Of a stretch of DNA of 64,000 nucleotides, positions 1-7,667 are shown piece by piece. The notes under the pieces are model-generated. The model was not told the origin of the DNA and did not search any database. It worked only from the letters and a program-made list of their open reading frames with translations. Both the position numbers and the translations under genes were made by a program. Origin of the DNA: Bacillota bacterium. GTDB taxonomy: Bacteria > Bacillota > UBA4882 > UBA8346. The stretch spans positions 186,001 to 250,000 of the forward strand of contig JAFABB010000024.1 in the NCBI GenBank assembly GCA_023426245.1, given 5' to 3'. The stretch's first letter is position 1; each line of letters starts with the position of its first letter.

Positions 1-705
1 AGACACGGCATTGGCAACCGCCGTAGCGGCCAATTGGTCCCTGGAATAACCGGTGCGGTGATTAATGATTTAAAGGAAAGCCGGAATACCAGACCAACGA
101 AAGAAAATGGTTTCCAGGCAGCGGCCAATTGCTCTTACGATAACGGAATACAAGGAAATATTGGCGTCGGTAACGGAGCGACCACCGGTAAATGGTTGAA
201 GGGGAAAAAAAACAAAGGCGGTTTCGGCATAGCCTCTCAAATATTGGCCAAAGATATTGTTGTGGCGGCTTTTGTGGTTACCAATGCAGTCGGCGATGTA
301 ATCAGTCCTGATACTATTGATAACCGGCAAGAACTTTACGCTATCCACAACTTGAATGAATTTAAGGCCTTATCGGGAATGATGAATTTTTCGCCCCAAA
401 ACACCACCCTGGGTCTTATTGCGACCAACGTAAAACTGAATAAAACCCAACTGATGAAAGTTGCGGAGCTTGCCCATGACGGCATGGCCCGGGCGATTTA
501 TCCCGTACATACCAGTTTAGACGGTGACGTGGTTTTCGCACTCTCCTCTCTATCGGGAGAAAGAATCGAACCGCCAGTTCCAGTGACTACACTAGTGGAT
601 TTGATTGGTGTAGCCGCCGCTGATGCTTTGGAAAAAGCGATTCACAATAGCGTAACTCAACCACTGCCGGCTAAAGACACGCAGGGTTTGAATCGCCAAA
701 GTTGA
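1..705 (+). CDS. P1 family (S58/DmpA-like) peptidase, 5' end cut by window
   Basis: The reading frame is open from base 1, so the N-terminus lies outside the window. What remains matches the C-terminal two thirds of S58/P1 aminopeptidases. It has the glycine-rich stretch GNIGVGNGATTGKW, then VVTNAVGDVISPD, then NTTLGLIATN, where this family cleaves itself and exposes the Ser/Thr nucleophile, then HDGMARAIYPVHT and a DGDVVFALSS strand. Members are cytoplasmic N-terminal-nucleophile hydrolases that release amino-terminal residues or D-/beta-amino acids; the substrate here is unknown. It ends 46 bp before coaBC on the same strand. Family confidence is high. Confidence 0.85.
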   Translation, partial: RHGIGNRRSGQLVPGITGAVINDLKESRNTRPTKENGFQAAANCSYDNGIQGNIGVGNGATTGKWLKGKKNKGGFGIASQILAKDIVVAAFVVTNAVGDVISPDTIDNRQELYAIHNLNEFKALSGMMNFSPQNTTLGLIATNVKLNKTQLMKVAELAHDGMARAIYPVHTSLDGDVVFALSSLSGERIEPPVPVTTLVDLIGVAAADALEKAIHNSVTQPLPAKDTQGLNRQS

Positions 706-751
706 GACAATGATTCCTTATAAAAAATGTTGACAGAAAGAAGGTGATCCG

Positions 752-1960
752 ATGTTGCAAAATAAAAACATCGTCCTTGGTATTAGCGGCGGTATTGCCG
801 CCTATAAGGCTTGTGACATTGTAAGCCATCTTAAAAAAAAGGGGGCCCATGTCGATTGCATCATGACCCAAAATGCCGCTGAGTTTATCACTCCCTTGAG
901 CCTTCAAAGCATCAGCCAGAATAAAGTCATCGTCGATATGTTTGAAACGACTGCCAACTGGGAAATCGAACATATTTCCCTGGCCAAAAAGGCGGAACTT
1001 TTGGTTATCGCGCCTGCAACCGCCAATATTATCGGAAAACTGGCCTCCGGAATCGCCGACGACATGCTTTCCACCACGGTAATGGCAACGAAAGCCCCGG
1101 TTTTGATAGCACCCGCCATGAATACCAATATGTATAACCATCCAATCGTCCAAGCCAATATGAACCGTTTAAAAAGCCTGGGATTCAAATTTATCCCTCC
1201 GGCATCCGGGAGACTTGCCTGTGGGGATATTGGTGAAGGGAAATTAGCTCCTGTGGAAACCATCGTGGCTGAGATCGAAAAATTGCTTACAAAACCTCAA
1301 GATTTTTCAGGGAAAAAAATCTTAATTACAGCAGGTCCCACCCGGGAAGCCATTGATCCGGTCCGTTTCATATCCAATCATTCTTCCGGCAAAATGGGAT
1401 ACGCCCTTGCTGAAGCAGCGGTATATCGGGGAGCGGATGTGACTTTAATATCCGGCCCGGTTGCGCTCCCAAAACCCTTTGGACTCGATTCCTTTATCGC
1501 TGTGGAATCCGCCGCCGAAATGCACCGTGCTGTCATGAAAAATTACCAAGGGATGGATATTGTCATTATGGCCGCCGCAGTAGGTGACTTCACCCCGAAA
1601 CAAAAATCTTCCCAAAAAATCAAAAAAGGGAATGGATTACTTACGTTGGAGCTGGAAAAAGCCACCGATATTCTGGCGGAACTCGGAAAAGTAAAAGGGA
1701 ACCGCTTTCTGATAGGTTTCGCAGCTGAAACTCAAAAGGTTCAGGAATATGCCAGGGAAAAACTGATTCAAAAAAACTTGGATTTCATCGTGGCCAACGA
1801 TTTGACCCAGGAAGGCGCGGGATTCGGCACTGAAACCAATATTGTCAAAATCATTGAGGCTTCAGGAAAAGTCGAAGAATTTCCGTTAATGAGCAAACTG
1901 GAACTGAGCCATATTATCCTGGACCGGATTCAAACAAAAGAGCAGCAATCTGATGTTTAA
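752..1960 (+). CDS. coaBC: Bifunctional phosphopantothenoylcysteine decarboxylase / phosphopantothenate-cysteine ligase
   Basis: This cytoplasmic enzyme performs two steps of coenzyme A synthesis: it joins cysteine to 4'-phosphopantothenate, then decarboxylates the product. The CoaC flavoprotein domain covers about residues 1-185. It has the active-site His region HISLAKKAELLVIAPAT, the APAMNTNMY substrate motif and the catalytic Cys in LACGDIGEGKL. The CoaB ligase domain follows, with ITAGPTREAIDPVRFISNHS, SSGKMGYALA, AAAVGDF and the KIKK lysines. At 402 residues the length is normal. The ATG follows an AGAAGGTG ribosome site. Its end overlaps the next gene by 8 bp, suggesting coupled translation. 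Confidence 0.96.
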   Translation: MLQNKNIVLGISGGIAAYKACDIVSHLKKKGAHVDCIMTQNAAEFITPLSLQSISQNKVIVDMFETTANWEIEHISLAKKAELLVIAPATANIIGKLASGIADDMLSTTVMATKAPVLIAPAMNTNMYNHPIVQANMNRLKSLGFKFIPPASGRLACGDIGEGKLAPVETIVAEIEKLLTKPQDFSGKKILITAGPTREAIDPVRFISNHSSGKMGYALAEAAVYRGADVTLISGPVALPKPFGLDSFIAVESAAEMHRAVMKNYQGMDIVIMAAAVGDFTPKQKSSQKIKKGNGLLTLELEKATDILAELGKVKGNRFLIGFAAETQKVQEYAREKLIQKNLDFIVANDLTQEGAGFGTETNIVKIIEASGKVEEFPLMSKLELSHIILDRIQTKEQQSDV

Positions 1961-2501
1961 CGACAATCGCAGCAAAAAACTAGTGATTACCTCTCATTGT
2001 CTCCTCAACCAAAACTCCATCTCCGACGGAACCGCCGACCTGCCAAGCCAGTTCACCGGGATTATTCAATTGTTGATGAGCCAAAACATTGGCATAATTC
2101 AACTGCCCTGCCCCGAATTATTATGTCTGGGTTTGGACCGCCAGGATAAAGAAGGCGCCAACCGGGAACTGCTTCAAGAAAACAGCCGGATCAGAAATTT
2201 GCTGCAACAAAAAAAGTGTCGGAAGCTCCTGCAAACCAAAGCCGAGGAACTGGCCTATCAAATCGAGCAATACCTGCACTATGATTTTAAAATATTCGGA
2301 ATCATTGGAGTTAACCGCTCTCCCAGTTGCGGAATAGAGACTACTTCCCTCGATGGAGCGGAACAGCCGGGTAAGGGAGTTTTTATGGAAATCATCTTCG
2401 CAGAATTACAAAAAAGAAACCTTTCTATCAAAATGCTGGGTACAAAAACAGGTGATATCGAAGCATCGGTAAAGAATGTTAGGGAATTACTTAAAATATA
2501 A
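1953..2501 (+). CDS. TudS-related putative desulfidase (CD3072-like)
   Basis: The 182-residue protein carries three cysteine motifs spaced as in the DUF523/TudS thiouracil desulfidase superfamily: SHCLLNQN near residue 15, PCPELLCLGLDR near residue 52 and NRSPSCGIET near residue 123. In TudS, three such cysteines hold a [4Fe-4S] cluster that removes sulfur from thiolated uracil. The spacing here fits the shorter CD3072-like branch. The substrate is not known for that branch. The gene overlaps the end of coaBC by 8 bp, so the two are probably co-translated. A hairpin follows the stop codon. Confidence 0.75.
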   Translation: MFNDNRSKKLVITSHCLLNQNSISDGTADLPSQFTGIIQLLMSQNIGIIQLPCPELLCLGLDRQDKEGANRELLQENSRIRNLLQQKKCRKLLQTKAEELAYQIEQYLHYDFKIFGIIGVNRSPSCGIETTSLDGAEQPGKGVFMEIIFAELQKRNLSIKMLGTKTGDIEASVKNVRELLKI

Positions 2502-2506
2502 AAGAT

Positions 2507-2539
2507 GAGAGTATTGAACCTTCACGCCTCAATACTCTC
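2507..2539. terminator. Hairpin between convergent genes, probably bidirectional
   Basis: Arms GAGAGTATTGA (2507-2517) and TCAATACTCTC (2529-2539) form an 11-bp perfect stem with an 11-base loop. It sits between the stop at 2501 (+) and the stop at 2578 (-). The flank read on the minus strand is T-rich (CATCTTTTATATTTT); on the plus strand the T tract is weak. Confidence 0.7.
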
Positions 2540-2577
2540 GTCGCTAATTTATTCACGCTCTATTCATGCTCTATTCA

Positions 2578-4155
2578 TTATTGAATCCAAATCGGCGAAG
2601 AAATTGCCTCGTCATTGATTCCATTTCCGTCACTATCATCATTTTCTTGTATCCTCACATAATAGTAAGTATTACCGGTCGCCGCATAATCGGTAAAAGT
2701 AACATTGACGGAATTACCGGATAGAGGCTTGGTTTCAATCAAATCGCCATTACGGTATAAACGCACCTCGCCAAAGGTATCTCCGCTTTTATCGGAAGCT
2801 GTTACAGTAAAATTGCGGTTCACTCCGCTGATTTGGGAGCCCATGGGATATCCGGAGCACCGGAAATCCAAATACAAGTCTTGATCCTCCGTCGCATAGA
2901 ACCTTCTGACCCGGTACGCTCCAATAATCCCTTCCCGGGTCAGTTCCTTGGCCAGGACTGCCGTACGGAATTGATTTTTAGTACCCCAGCTTTTATCATG
3001 ATTATCCTGGCCGCCTAAAGCACCGAGTTGCCAGCCGTTTCGATTTCCGGTATCCATATAACTATAATCGCAGAAAGACCAGTTATTCTTATCATAATAT
3101 TCTTTGAAGCCATTGGAACCATTCCAGGTTTCAATGCCCACCATTTGGGGAACCACTCCGCTATCGGTCGGGTCCAAATGCCAGAATTCAATTCCTAAAG
3201 AGTCATAATCGCCGGGATGATTGAAAATCCCGAAACCTTCGGGCCTATCTTTTAACCAGCCGTATAAGCTGTCAAGGGTAATGTTGGATAAACAATTGGT
3301 ATAACTGCTAGTATTGATGATGTTGCAATGTCCCAGAAGGGGATTGGTCCATTCAAAACCCCAAAGAGTGACAAAAGATCCGGGAACGTAATATTCATCG
3401 GCTGCTGATTTTATTTTCTGCCATTTCTTATCCCAGGGCCAAAAAATAATCAATTCACCATGGTCGGTCACGGCAAAGAAGTCCAGTTTTCCGGTATTGC
3501 GGGCATATTGATAGGCTTCCCCCGGAGTACCCTTGCCGTCGGAAAAACTGGTATGGGCATGCAGATATCCAAAATAGGTGTTGTAGGTATCGTAAGGAAT
3601 ATTGGAAGATAAAACTCCATTGGCTGCTAAAGTGGAATTTGAACCGCCGACCGTACTTCCAAGTTTTAAACTTGAGGATGAAGCTTTGTTTGATTCTAAT
3701 TTTTTTTGATAATCCCGGAGCATTTTATCCTGGGGAGTATTTTGCAACTCTTGAACGTCTTGATGGATTCCATTGGTATTTCTTAAAAATTTAGTTGGTC
3801 CGGCTTGAATGAATTTACGGCAATCATCCCAGCTAATCTCATTAGCATCCCCGGCCATCAGTAACGCCAGCAGATTACTTCGAGTCAGATGATTTTTGAA
3901 AACCAATAATTTGCAGTAATAAAATTCAAAGGCATCTGGTTTGCGATTCTTCACCAATTGATAAGACCTTACAATAAATTCGCCGCTAGGTACGAAATTG
4001 GCAAAATCGAGGGAATCGATTTCCGCAAGCGCCTGAGTCATCTGAGTTTGCAATGTGTTTTCTTCCGAAGTTTGGCCGCTTGCCGCATAGGTTGTTACAA
4101 AAGGGATAAGCAGCAAGATAACGAGGATCACCAGGAGACTACGATAAAGTTTCAT
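2578..4155 (-). CDS. Secreted PHP-domain metallohydrolase (CehA/McbA-like)
   Basis: A 525-residue exported protein. Residues 1-25 are a signal peptide (basic start, hydrophobic run, cleavage near TYAAS). A helical region of unknown role spans about 40-160. The PHP-type metal site then appears as FGYLHAHTSFSDGKG, VTDHGELIIFWPW, GFEWTN, FNHPGDYDS and GGQDNHDKSWG, the order seen in CehA/McbA metallohydrolases. The last 90 residues form a beta-sandwich-like tail (VRLYRNGDLIETKPL; YYYVRIQENDDSDGNG) that resembles an Ig-like domain. McbA/CehA relatives hydrolyse carbaryl, but most family members have unknown phosphoester or ester substrates. The ATG follows an AAAGGAGTGG ribosome site. It is a single gene transcribed toward coaBC. 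Confidence 0.75.
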   Translation of the reverse strand: MKLYRSLLVILVILLLIPFVTTYAASGQTSEENTLQTQMTQALAEIDSLDFANFVPSGEFIVRSYQLVKNRKPDAFEFYYCKLLVFKNHLTRSNLLALLMAGDANEISWDDCRKFIQAGPTKFLRNTNGIHQDVQELQNTPQDKMLRDYQKKLESNKASSSSLKLGSTVGGSNSTLAANGVLSSNIPYDTYNTYFGYLHAHTSFSDGKGTPGEAYQYARNTGKLDFFAVTDHGELIIFWPWDKKWQKIKSAADEYYVPGSFVTLWGFEWTNPLLGHCNIINTSSYTNCLSNITLDSLYGWLKDRPEGFGIFNHPGDYDSLGIEFWHLDPTDSGVVPQMVGIETWNGSNGFKEYYDKNNWSFCDYSYMDTGNRNGWQLGALGGQDNHDKSWGTKNQFRTAVLAKELTREGIIGAYRVRRFYATEDQDLYLDFRCSGYPMGSQISGVNRNFTVTASDKSGDTFGEVRLYRNGDLIETKPLSGNSVNVTFTDYAATGNTYYYVRIQENDDSDGNGINDEAISSPIWIQ

Positions 4156-4365
4156 GATTCACCACTCCTTTTTTGATATTTTTGGAACTATCCAAATTAT
4201 CCGATATTTCCATTAAATTCCAATTAAAGAAGAGTGAAATTCAATTTCTAAATGGTTTAAATCTTGATGAATATCGATAGAAATGTGGGATTGATAGCTT
4301 TATCAATTAATTAAAAAGGAACCCTCCTCAGAGGAAGCTCCGACGGGATTCCCTCATTCTCTTAT

Positions 4366-4403
4366 AAAAAAATGAAAGGCCGCCCTGGGGCCTTTCATTT
4401 TTT
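4366..4403 (-). terminator. Intrinsic terminator after the zinc-ribbon gene
   Basis: Arms AATGAAAGGCC (4371-4381) and GGCCTTTCATT (4389-4399) enclose a 7-base loop and are flanked by A5/T5, so the element could work in both directions. It lies just after the stop codon at 4405 on the minus strand. Confidence 0.85.
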
Positions 4404-4404
4404 A

Positions 4405-4590
4405 TCAATCGTGTACTACGATAAATGTTTCGCCACATTCACAAGTAAATTCGGTGCACTCGGCAATTTGCGAATCGCCATTATCCTCATCTATTCTTTC
4501 GATATGAAAGTCATCAGCCCCCAATTGCTCAATGACACCGCATTTAGGACACTCAAATTCGTAAACAGTCCATGCCTCAACCTTTTTCAT
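4405..4590 (-). CDS. Small zinc-ribbon protein of unknown function
   Basis: A 61-residue protein starting MKKVEAWTVYEFECPKCG. The ATG at 4590 is preceded by GAGAGGAG at good spacing, whereas the longer frame would need a TTG without a ribosome site. A CPKC pair near residue 15 and a CEC pair near residue 50 could bind one zinc or act as a rubredoxin-like knuckle. The middle is strongly acidic (ERIDEDNGD). I do not recognise a named family. A strong terminator follows at once, so it is probably monocistronic. Confidence 0.7.
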   Translation of the reverse strand: MKKVEAWTVYEFECPKCGVIEQLGADDFHIERIDEDNGDSQIAECTEFTCECGETFIVVHD

Positions 4591-4785
4591 AGAACATCTC
4601 CTCTCTTTCAATTATCCCTTACTGTTTTTCATTTCCGCGGCCATTTCAAACCTTCGAAGTCCCGAATCACCTTTTTGATCGCTTATAATTCTCAATATTG
4701 TAAGAATTTCCTTCATTATTTGATAATAATCTCAAAGCTTAAAATAATTCTTCAGAACATCGCCAATTCATTATTGAAAACACAA

Positions 4786-5103
4786 TCACGCCGAAGTGAG
4801 TTTCAACCCTATAATACCCGCCAGTAATAGACAAAGGAATAATATTCGTATGACAGTGAAAGGCTCATGAAAGAGAATAATCCCCGTTAATACCGCACCC
4901 AAAGCGCCAATTCCAGTCCAAACTGCATAAGCTGTACCGATGGGAAGAGTTTTGGTTGCCAGCGACAGCAAATAAAAGCTGATGACCATACCCACCAATG
5001 TAATCAATGATGGATATAACTTTGAAAAACCATGGGAGTACTTAAGACCCATTGCCCAAATCACCTCAAAAATTCCCGCAATGATTAAATAGACCCAAGC
5101 CAT
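4786..5103 (-). CDS. gdx: Guanidinium exporter Gdx, small multidrug resistance family
   Basis: The 105 residues form four membrane segments of the SMR fold and start MAWVYLIIAGIFEVIWAMGL, the diagnostic N-terminus of the Gdx/SugE branch. The essential Glu of the first helix is at residue 13. Gdx dimers export guanidinium in exchange for protons. The call is backed independently by a class guanidine-I riboswitch directly upstream on the same strand. The gene was long named sugE. Transcription should rise when guanidine binds the leader and prevents termination. Confidence 0.93.
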   Translation of the reverse strand: MAWVYLIIAGIFEVIWAMGLKYSHGFSKLYPSLITLVGMVISFYLLSLATKTLPIGTAYAVWTGIGALGAVLTGIILFHEPFTVIRILFLCLLLAGIIGLKLTSA

Positions 5104-5130
5104 GCTTTTTAACCCCCTTTAGAAAATAAT

Positions 5131-5168
5131 AAAGCCTGAAAGATATTTTTTGATATCTCCCAGGCTTT
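5131..5168 (-). terminator. Expression-platform terminator of the guanidine riboswitch
   Basis: On the minus strand AAAGCCTG (5168-5161) pairs with CAGGCTTT (5138-5131), with an inner AGATAT/ATATCT pair, and is followed by ATTATTTTC. The 5' arm overlaps the last conserved bases of the aptamer (AAAGCCTGGGAGA). Ligand binding would therefore compete with the terminator, as expected for a transcriptional ON switch. Confidence 0.85.
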
Positions 5169-5245
5169 TATCCTTCCGTGACACAGCTGTAAAGCTGTGA
5201 GTTTTATCTTGGTCACAAACCAGTAAAAACTGTGGAACCCTATAA
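5155..5245 (-). promoter_or_regulatory. Guanidine-I (ykkC) riboswitch aptamer
   Basis: Read on the minus strand, the leader contains the conserved blocks of the ykkC class in order. These are AGGGTTCC, an ACTGGTTT/GACCAAGA segment in place of the usual CTGGTCCGAGAG, a variable CACAGC...GCTGTG hairpin, TCACGGAAGG, and then GGATAAAAGCCTGGGAGA. The gene it controls encodes Gdx, the classic target. These features agree with the subtype that binds free guanidine rather than ppGpp or PRPP. Confidence 0.9.
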
Positions 5246-5287
5246 AACTTTTTATATGATCCTGAACTGTATGATTAGGACGAAGTA

Positions 5288-5316
5288 ATTATACATATTT
5301 TTGTTATATAAGTCAA
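5288..5316 (-). promoter_or_regulatory. Sigma-A promoter for the gdx riboswitch leader
   Basis: On the minus strand TTGACT (5316-5311) and TATAAT (5293-5288) are separated by exactly 17 bp. The start would fall near 5280, about 35 bases before the first conserved riboswitch block. Confidence 0.88.
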
Positions 5317-5346
5317 CTAAATTAAGGCAATTACGTTCTTGATCAT

Positions 5347-5496
5347 CCTGACAATAGTGACCACGCTTTTCACCCTTTGGAGGGATGGTGAAGACTGGAA
5401 TTCCGTCCCCGCGAAAGCGTCCTCCCTGAACATTTAAACAAACGGTTTTCTACCCATTTGTCCTGGTTCACAAGATAACGCTATTCGCTCAACAGG
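5347..5496. other. Highly base-paired intergenic element, possible small RNA
   Basis: No gene lies between 5317 and 5556. The stretch contains a nested series of complementary arms. CCTG 5347-5350 pairs with CAGG 5493-5496. AATAG 5353-5357 pairs with CTATT 5481-5485. GTGACC 5357-5362 pairs with GGTTCAC 5465-5471. ACGCTTT 5363-5369 pairs with AAAGCGT 5414-5420 around an inner TTCACC/GGTGAA hairpin. ACAAA 5438-5442 pairs with TTTGT 5457-5461. This gives a closed multibranch fold of about 150 bases. I could not match it to 6S, SRP, RNase P, tmRNA or a known riboswitch. The strand is uncertain; a mobile-element remnant is an alternative. Confidence 0.4.
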
Positions 5497-5556
5497 CTTC
5501 CCGGAGTTCAAACCGAAATACATATTGCATAATCACCAGATATCCTTCGCCAATTT

Positions 5557-6351
5557 TTAATCAAACTCGTTGAAATATAAGATTAAAATCAACTCCAATT
5601 GTCTTTTGGTAATTTGGATTTTTTCCCTTTTTACCAGCTTCCACAACTGATTCTTGGTGCTATCCGGGTTGTCTTTTTTAAGTTTCACTATCTTTTGGAT
5701 GGTTTCAACCGGAACAGTTTTGTGACGGCCGTTCCAGTCCTCATTATTCAAATAGATTAAGGCTTGAACCATTTTCTCATTGATTTCTCCAGGAGCCGTC
5801 CGTTCCCATGTTGAACCGGCCGGTTGAAGAAAACTATCCGGATCATCATAAGCAAGACCCGTTTTATTCACCAATTCTTCTTCTTTCATGTAATTTCCGC
5901 TTATCCGGATAAATTGATCTCCGCTGATGATCCGAAAATCGTAACGCAATTGGTCCATATCCGCATCATAGGTCATGGTAATACCCGCCGGGATCGCTCC
6001 CGCAATATTTTGGCTGTGATGCATGAATTGCCCGGGAATTATCACTACATTTAAGAGATCAGCAAGGACCATAAAGGTTAAATCCTTGCAACCAATACTC
6101 TTCCAATTATAAAATATATCTTTATATTTTATAATTGAACCACTAAGTTTTCTTAAAATCGTTTCATCTTGATAAATGATTTTAAATATCCGAGACTGTT
6201 TGTCTTTAAGGACCACGATTTTTTGGGTATCGTTCTCCGATTGTTCCACCAATTCGGCATTAAAAAGTTTCCAATCCAACGCTAAAGCCGAAGTCCGGCA
6301 TCCAAGCAACATCATCCATGCTATAACCCATATCGCCAGGATTCGTTTCAT
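5557..6351 (-). CDS. Putative lipoprotein of the cyclase operon, unknown function
   Basis: A 264-residue protein whose first 18 residues form a short signal peptide ending in a lipobox-like MLLGC, which suggests lipid anchoring in the envelope; a plain signal peptide cut near ALA is the alternative. The body is mixed alpha/beta with no motif I recognise. The last 60 residues are lysine-rich and helical (EDWNGRHKTVPVETIQKIVK), so part may reach a nucleic acid or membrane surface. Its ATG overlaps the stop of the upstream coiled-coil gene (ATGA overlap at 6348-6351), which makes it the last gene of a four-gene operon with the cyclase. Confidence 0.6.
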   Translation of the reverse strand: MKRILAIWVIAWMMLLGCRTSALALDWKLFNAELVEQSENDTQKIVVLKDKQSRIFKIIYQDETILRKLSGSIIKYKDIFYNWKSIGCKDLTFMVLADLLNVVIIPGQFMHHSQNIAGAIPAGITMTYDADMDQLRYDFRIISGDQFIRISGNYMKEEELVNKTGLAYDDPDSFLQPAGSTWERTAPGEINEKMVQALIYLNNEDWNGRHKTVPVETIQKIVKLKKDNPDSTKNQLWKLVKREKIQITKRQLELILILYFNEFD

Positions 6352-7667
6352 GGAGTTACCTCCAATTTTAATAGGATTTTATCGAAAGGCTCAATTTTTA
6401 CCGGTCGCAAGACTTCTTTTACCTTGGCGACAACTCTTCCGTTTTCCGGCGAGAGTTCAATTTTAGCAACCGGAGCATCATCATTTTTGAAAACATAAGC
6501 CATATCGCCTTTTTTCAGAGAATACACTTGATCGATAAAAATTAACATCCGGCTTGGATTGCGGGAATCAATCACAAAACCGCTTTCCCGCCTGGTCATG
6601 GATAAATAATTCATTGCATAGTCGAAACTGCCCAAATAATTGCCGCGGGCATTAACCTGTTCGGCAAGACCGCTCCAGAGTGTTTCATAATCGCTGATAA
6701 TGGATTGGGATAATTGTTCCAAACTGCTGAGGGCCAAAGGAATCGAATTGGTATAAGGAATTTTCTGCAAATTATCAATGATAGTTTTTTGGTTTTGAAT
6801 CTTTCGGCGCAGTTGATTGAAAGCCTGTTCGCTCTGAATGTTGGTACTATTTAAGGTTTTATCATATTTATGCAACGTTGGGCTGCTGGGATTGGCAATT
6901 TTCCCATTGATAACAGCCGCAATTTCTCCTTTGGAAAAGATCGGGTTATATCGTAATGTCAGGGCTTCCATCAAAGCTTGGTTTTCTTTTTTCAGGCTGT
7001 CAATCTCCGCTTGCTGTTCGGTTTTTACCTTGGCAATCTTGGCTTCATATTCCGTATTGATACGAACAAGTTCAACGCCTTGCATTTGATTCAGATCTTG
7101 ATACTTTTTCACCTGAGACTGGGTTTCCCGCAGATTTTGGGCAATTCGCTGCTGATCCCCGGTAACAGACTTTTGAAGGGCCCGTAAAGACTCTTCTTTC
7201 AAATTAATCTGTTGTTTATAACTATCTTCCAAATTTTTAAGCTTCTCATTCATCTCGGCTATCGCTCTTTGTTGATTTTGAGGAGATAGCTTTTCGATTT
7301 CCTTCATACTGTTGGTCCGTAAATTCGCCAGTTCTTTTTGAAGTTCAGCCAATTTTTCTTCGTTCGCTTTCTTTTCCGCCAGTAATTCTATGAAATTAAA
7401 CTGACGGAATTCCGGGATGTCGACCTCCACCCGCCTGCTTTTCTGATTTTCCACGGAAGTCAGAAAATAAGCGCCGAACCCGATGGTTGCAACGTATAAA
7501 AAGATAAAGCCATATACGAACAAATTTTTGTTTTTTTTGCTTTTGGCAAACTCTTCCGGTAAAGAATAAATCTCGGGCTTGATATTTTTTACCAAAAGAT
7601 CTTCGCTTAAAAAAACATTTTTAACCTGATCAATATTCATATTGCTTATTTGCTTGTCATTTTCCAT
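6348..7667 (-). CDS. Membrane-anchored coiled-coil protein of the cyclase operon
   Basis: About 439 residues from the ATG (MENDKQISNM) after a GGGATGG site; a start 24 bases upstream has no ribosome site. One membrane helix lies near residues 50-70 (LFVYGFIFLYVATIGFGAYF). A long charged coiled coil spans about 90-230 (ELLAEKKANEEKLAELQKEL; NEKLKNLEDSYKQQINLKEE). The rest is mixed, ending in a beta-rich segment (RMLIFIDQVYSLKKGDMAYV) that may be a small barrel. The topology is one short cytoplasmic tail and a large outer part. It starts inside the end of the cyclase gene, so its production should be coupled to the cyclase. No known family was recognised; resemblance to spirochaete envelope coiled coils is only general. 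Confidence 0.65.
   Translation of the reverse strand: MENDKQISNMNIDQVKNVFLSEDLLVKNIKPEIYSLPEEFAKSKKNKNLFVYGFIFLYVATIGFGAYFLTSVENQKSRRVEVDIPEFRQFNFIELLAEKKANEEKLAELQKELANLRTNSMKEIEKLSPQNQQRAIAEMNEKLKNLEDSYKQQINLKEESLRALQKSVTGDQQRIAQNLRETQSQVKKYQDLNQMQGVELVRINTEYEAKIAKVKTEQQAEIDSLKKENQALMEALTLRYNPIFSKGEIAAVINGKIANPSSPTLHKYDKTLNSTNIQSEQAFNQLRRKIQNQKTIIDNLQKIPYTNSIPLALSSLEQLSQSIISDYETLWSGLAEQVNARGNYLGSFDYAMNYLSMTRRESGFVIDSRNPSRMLIFIDQVYSLKKGDMAYVFKNDDAPVAKIELSPENGRVVAKVKEVLRPVKIEPFDKILLKLEVTP

Noticed and set aside
4372..4827. A 151-codon plus frame opposite the zinc-ribbon gene
   Set aside because: It starts inside the terminator stem and is antisense to a better supported gene.
5347..5496. 6S RNA, SRP RNA or tmRNA
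   Set aside because: The diagnostic conserved bases of these RNAs are not present, so it is left unassigned.
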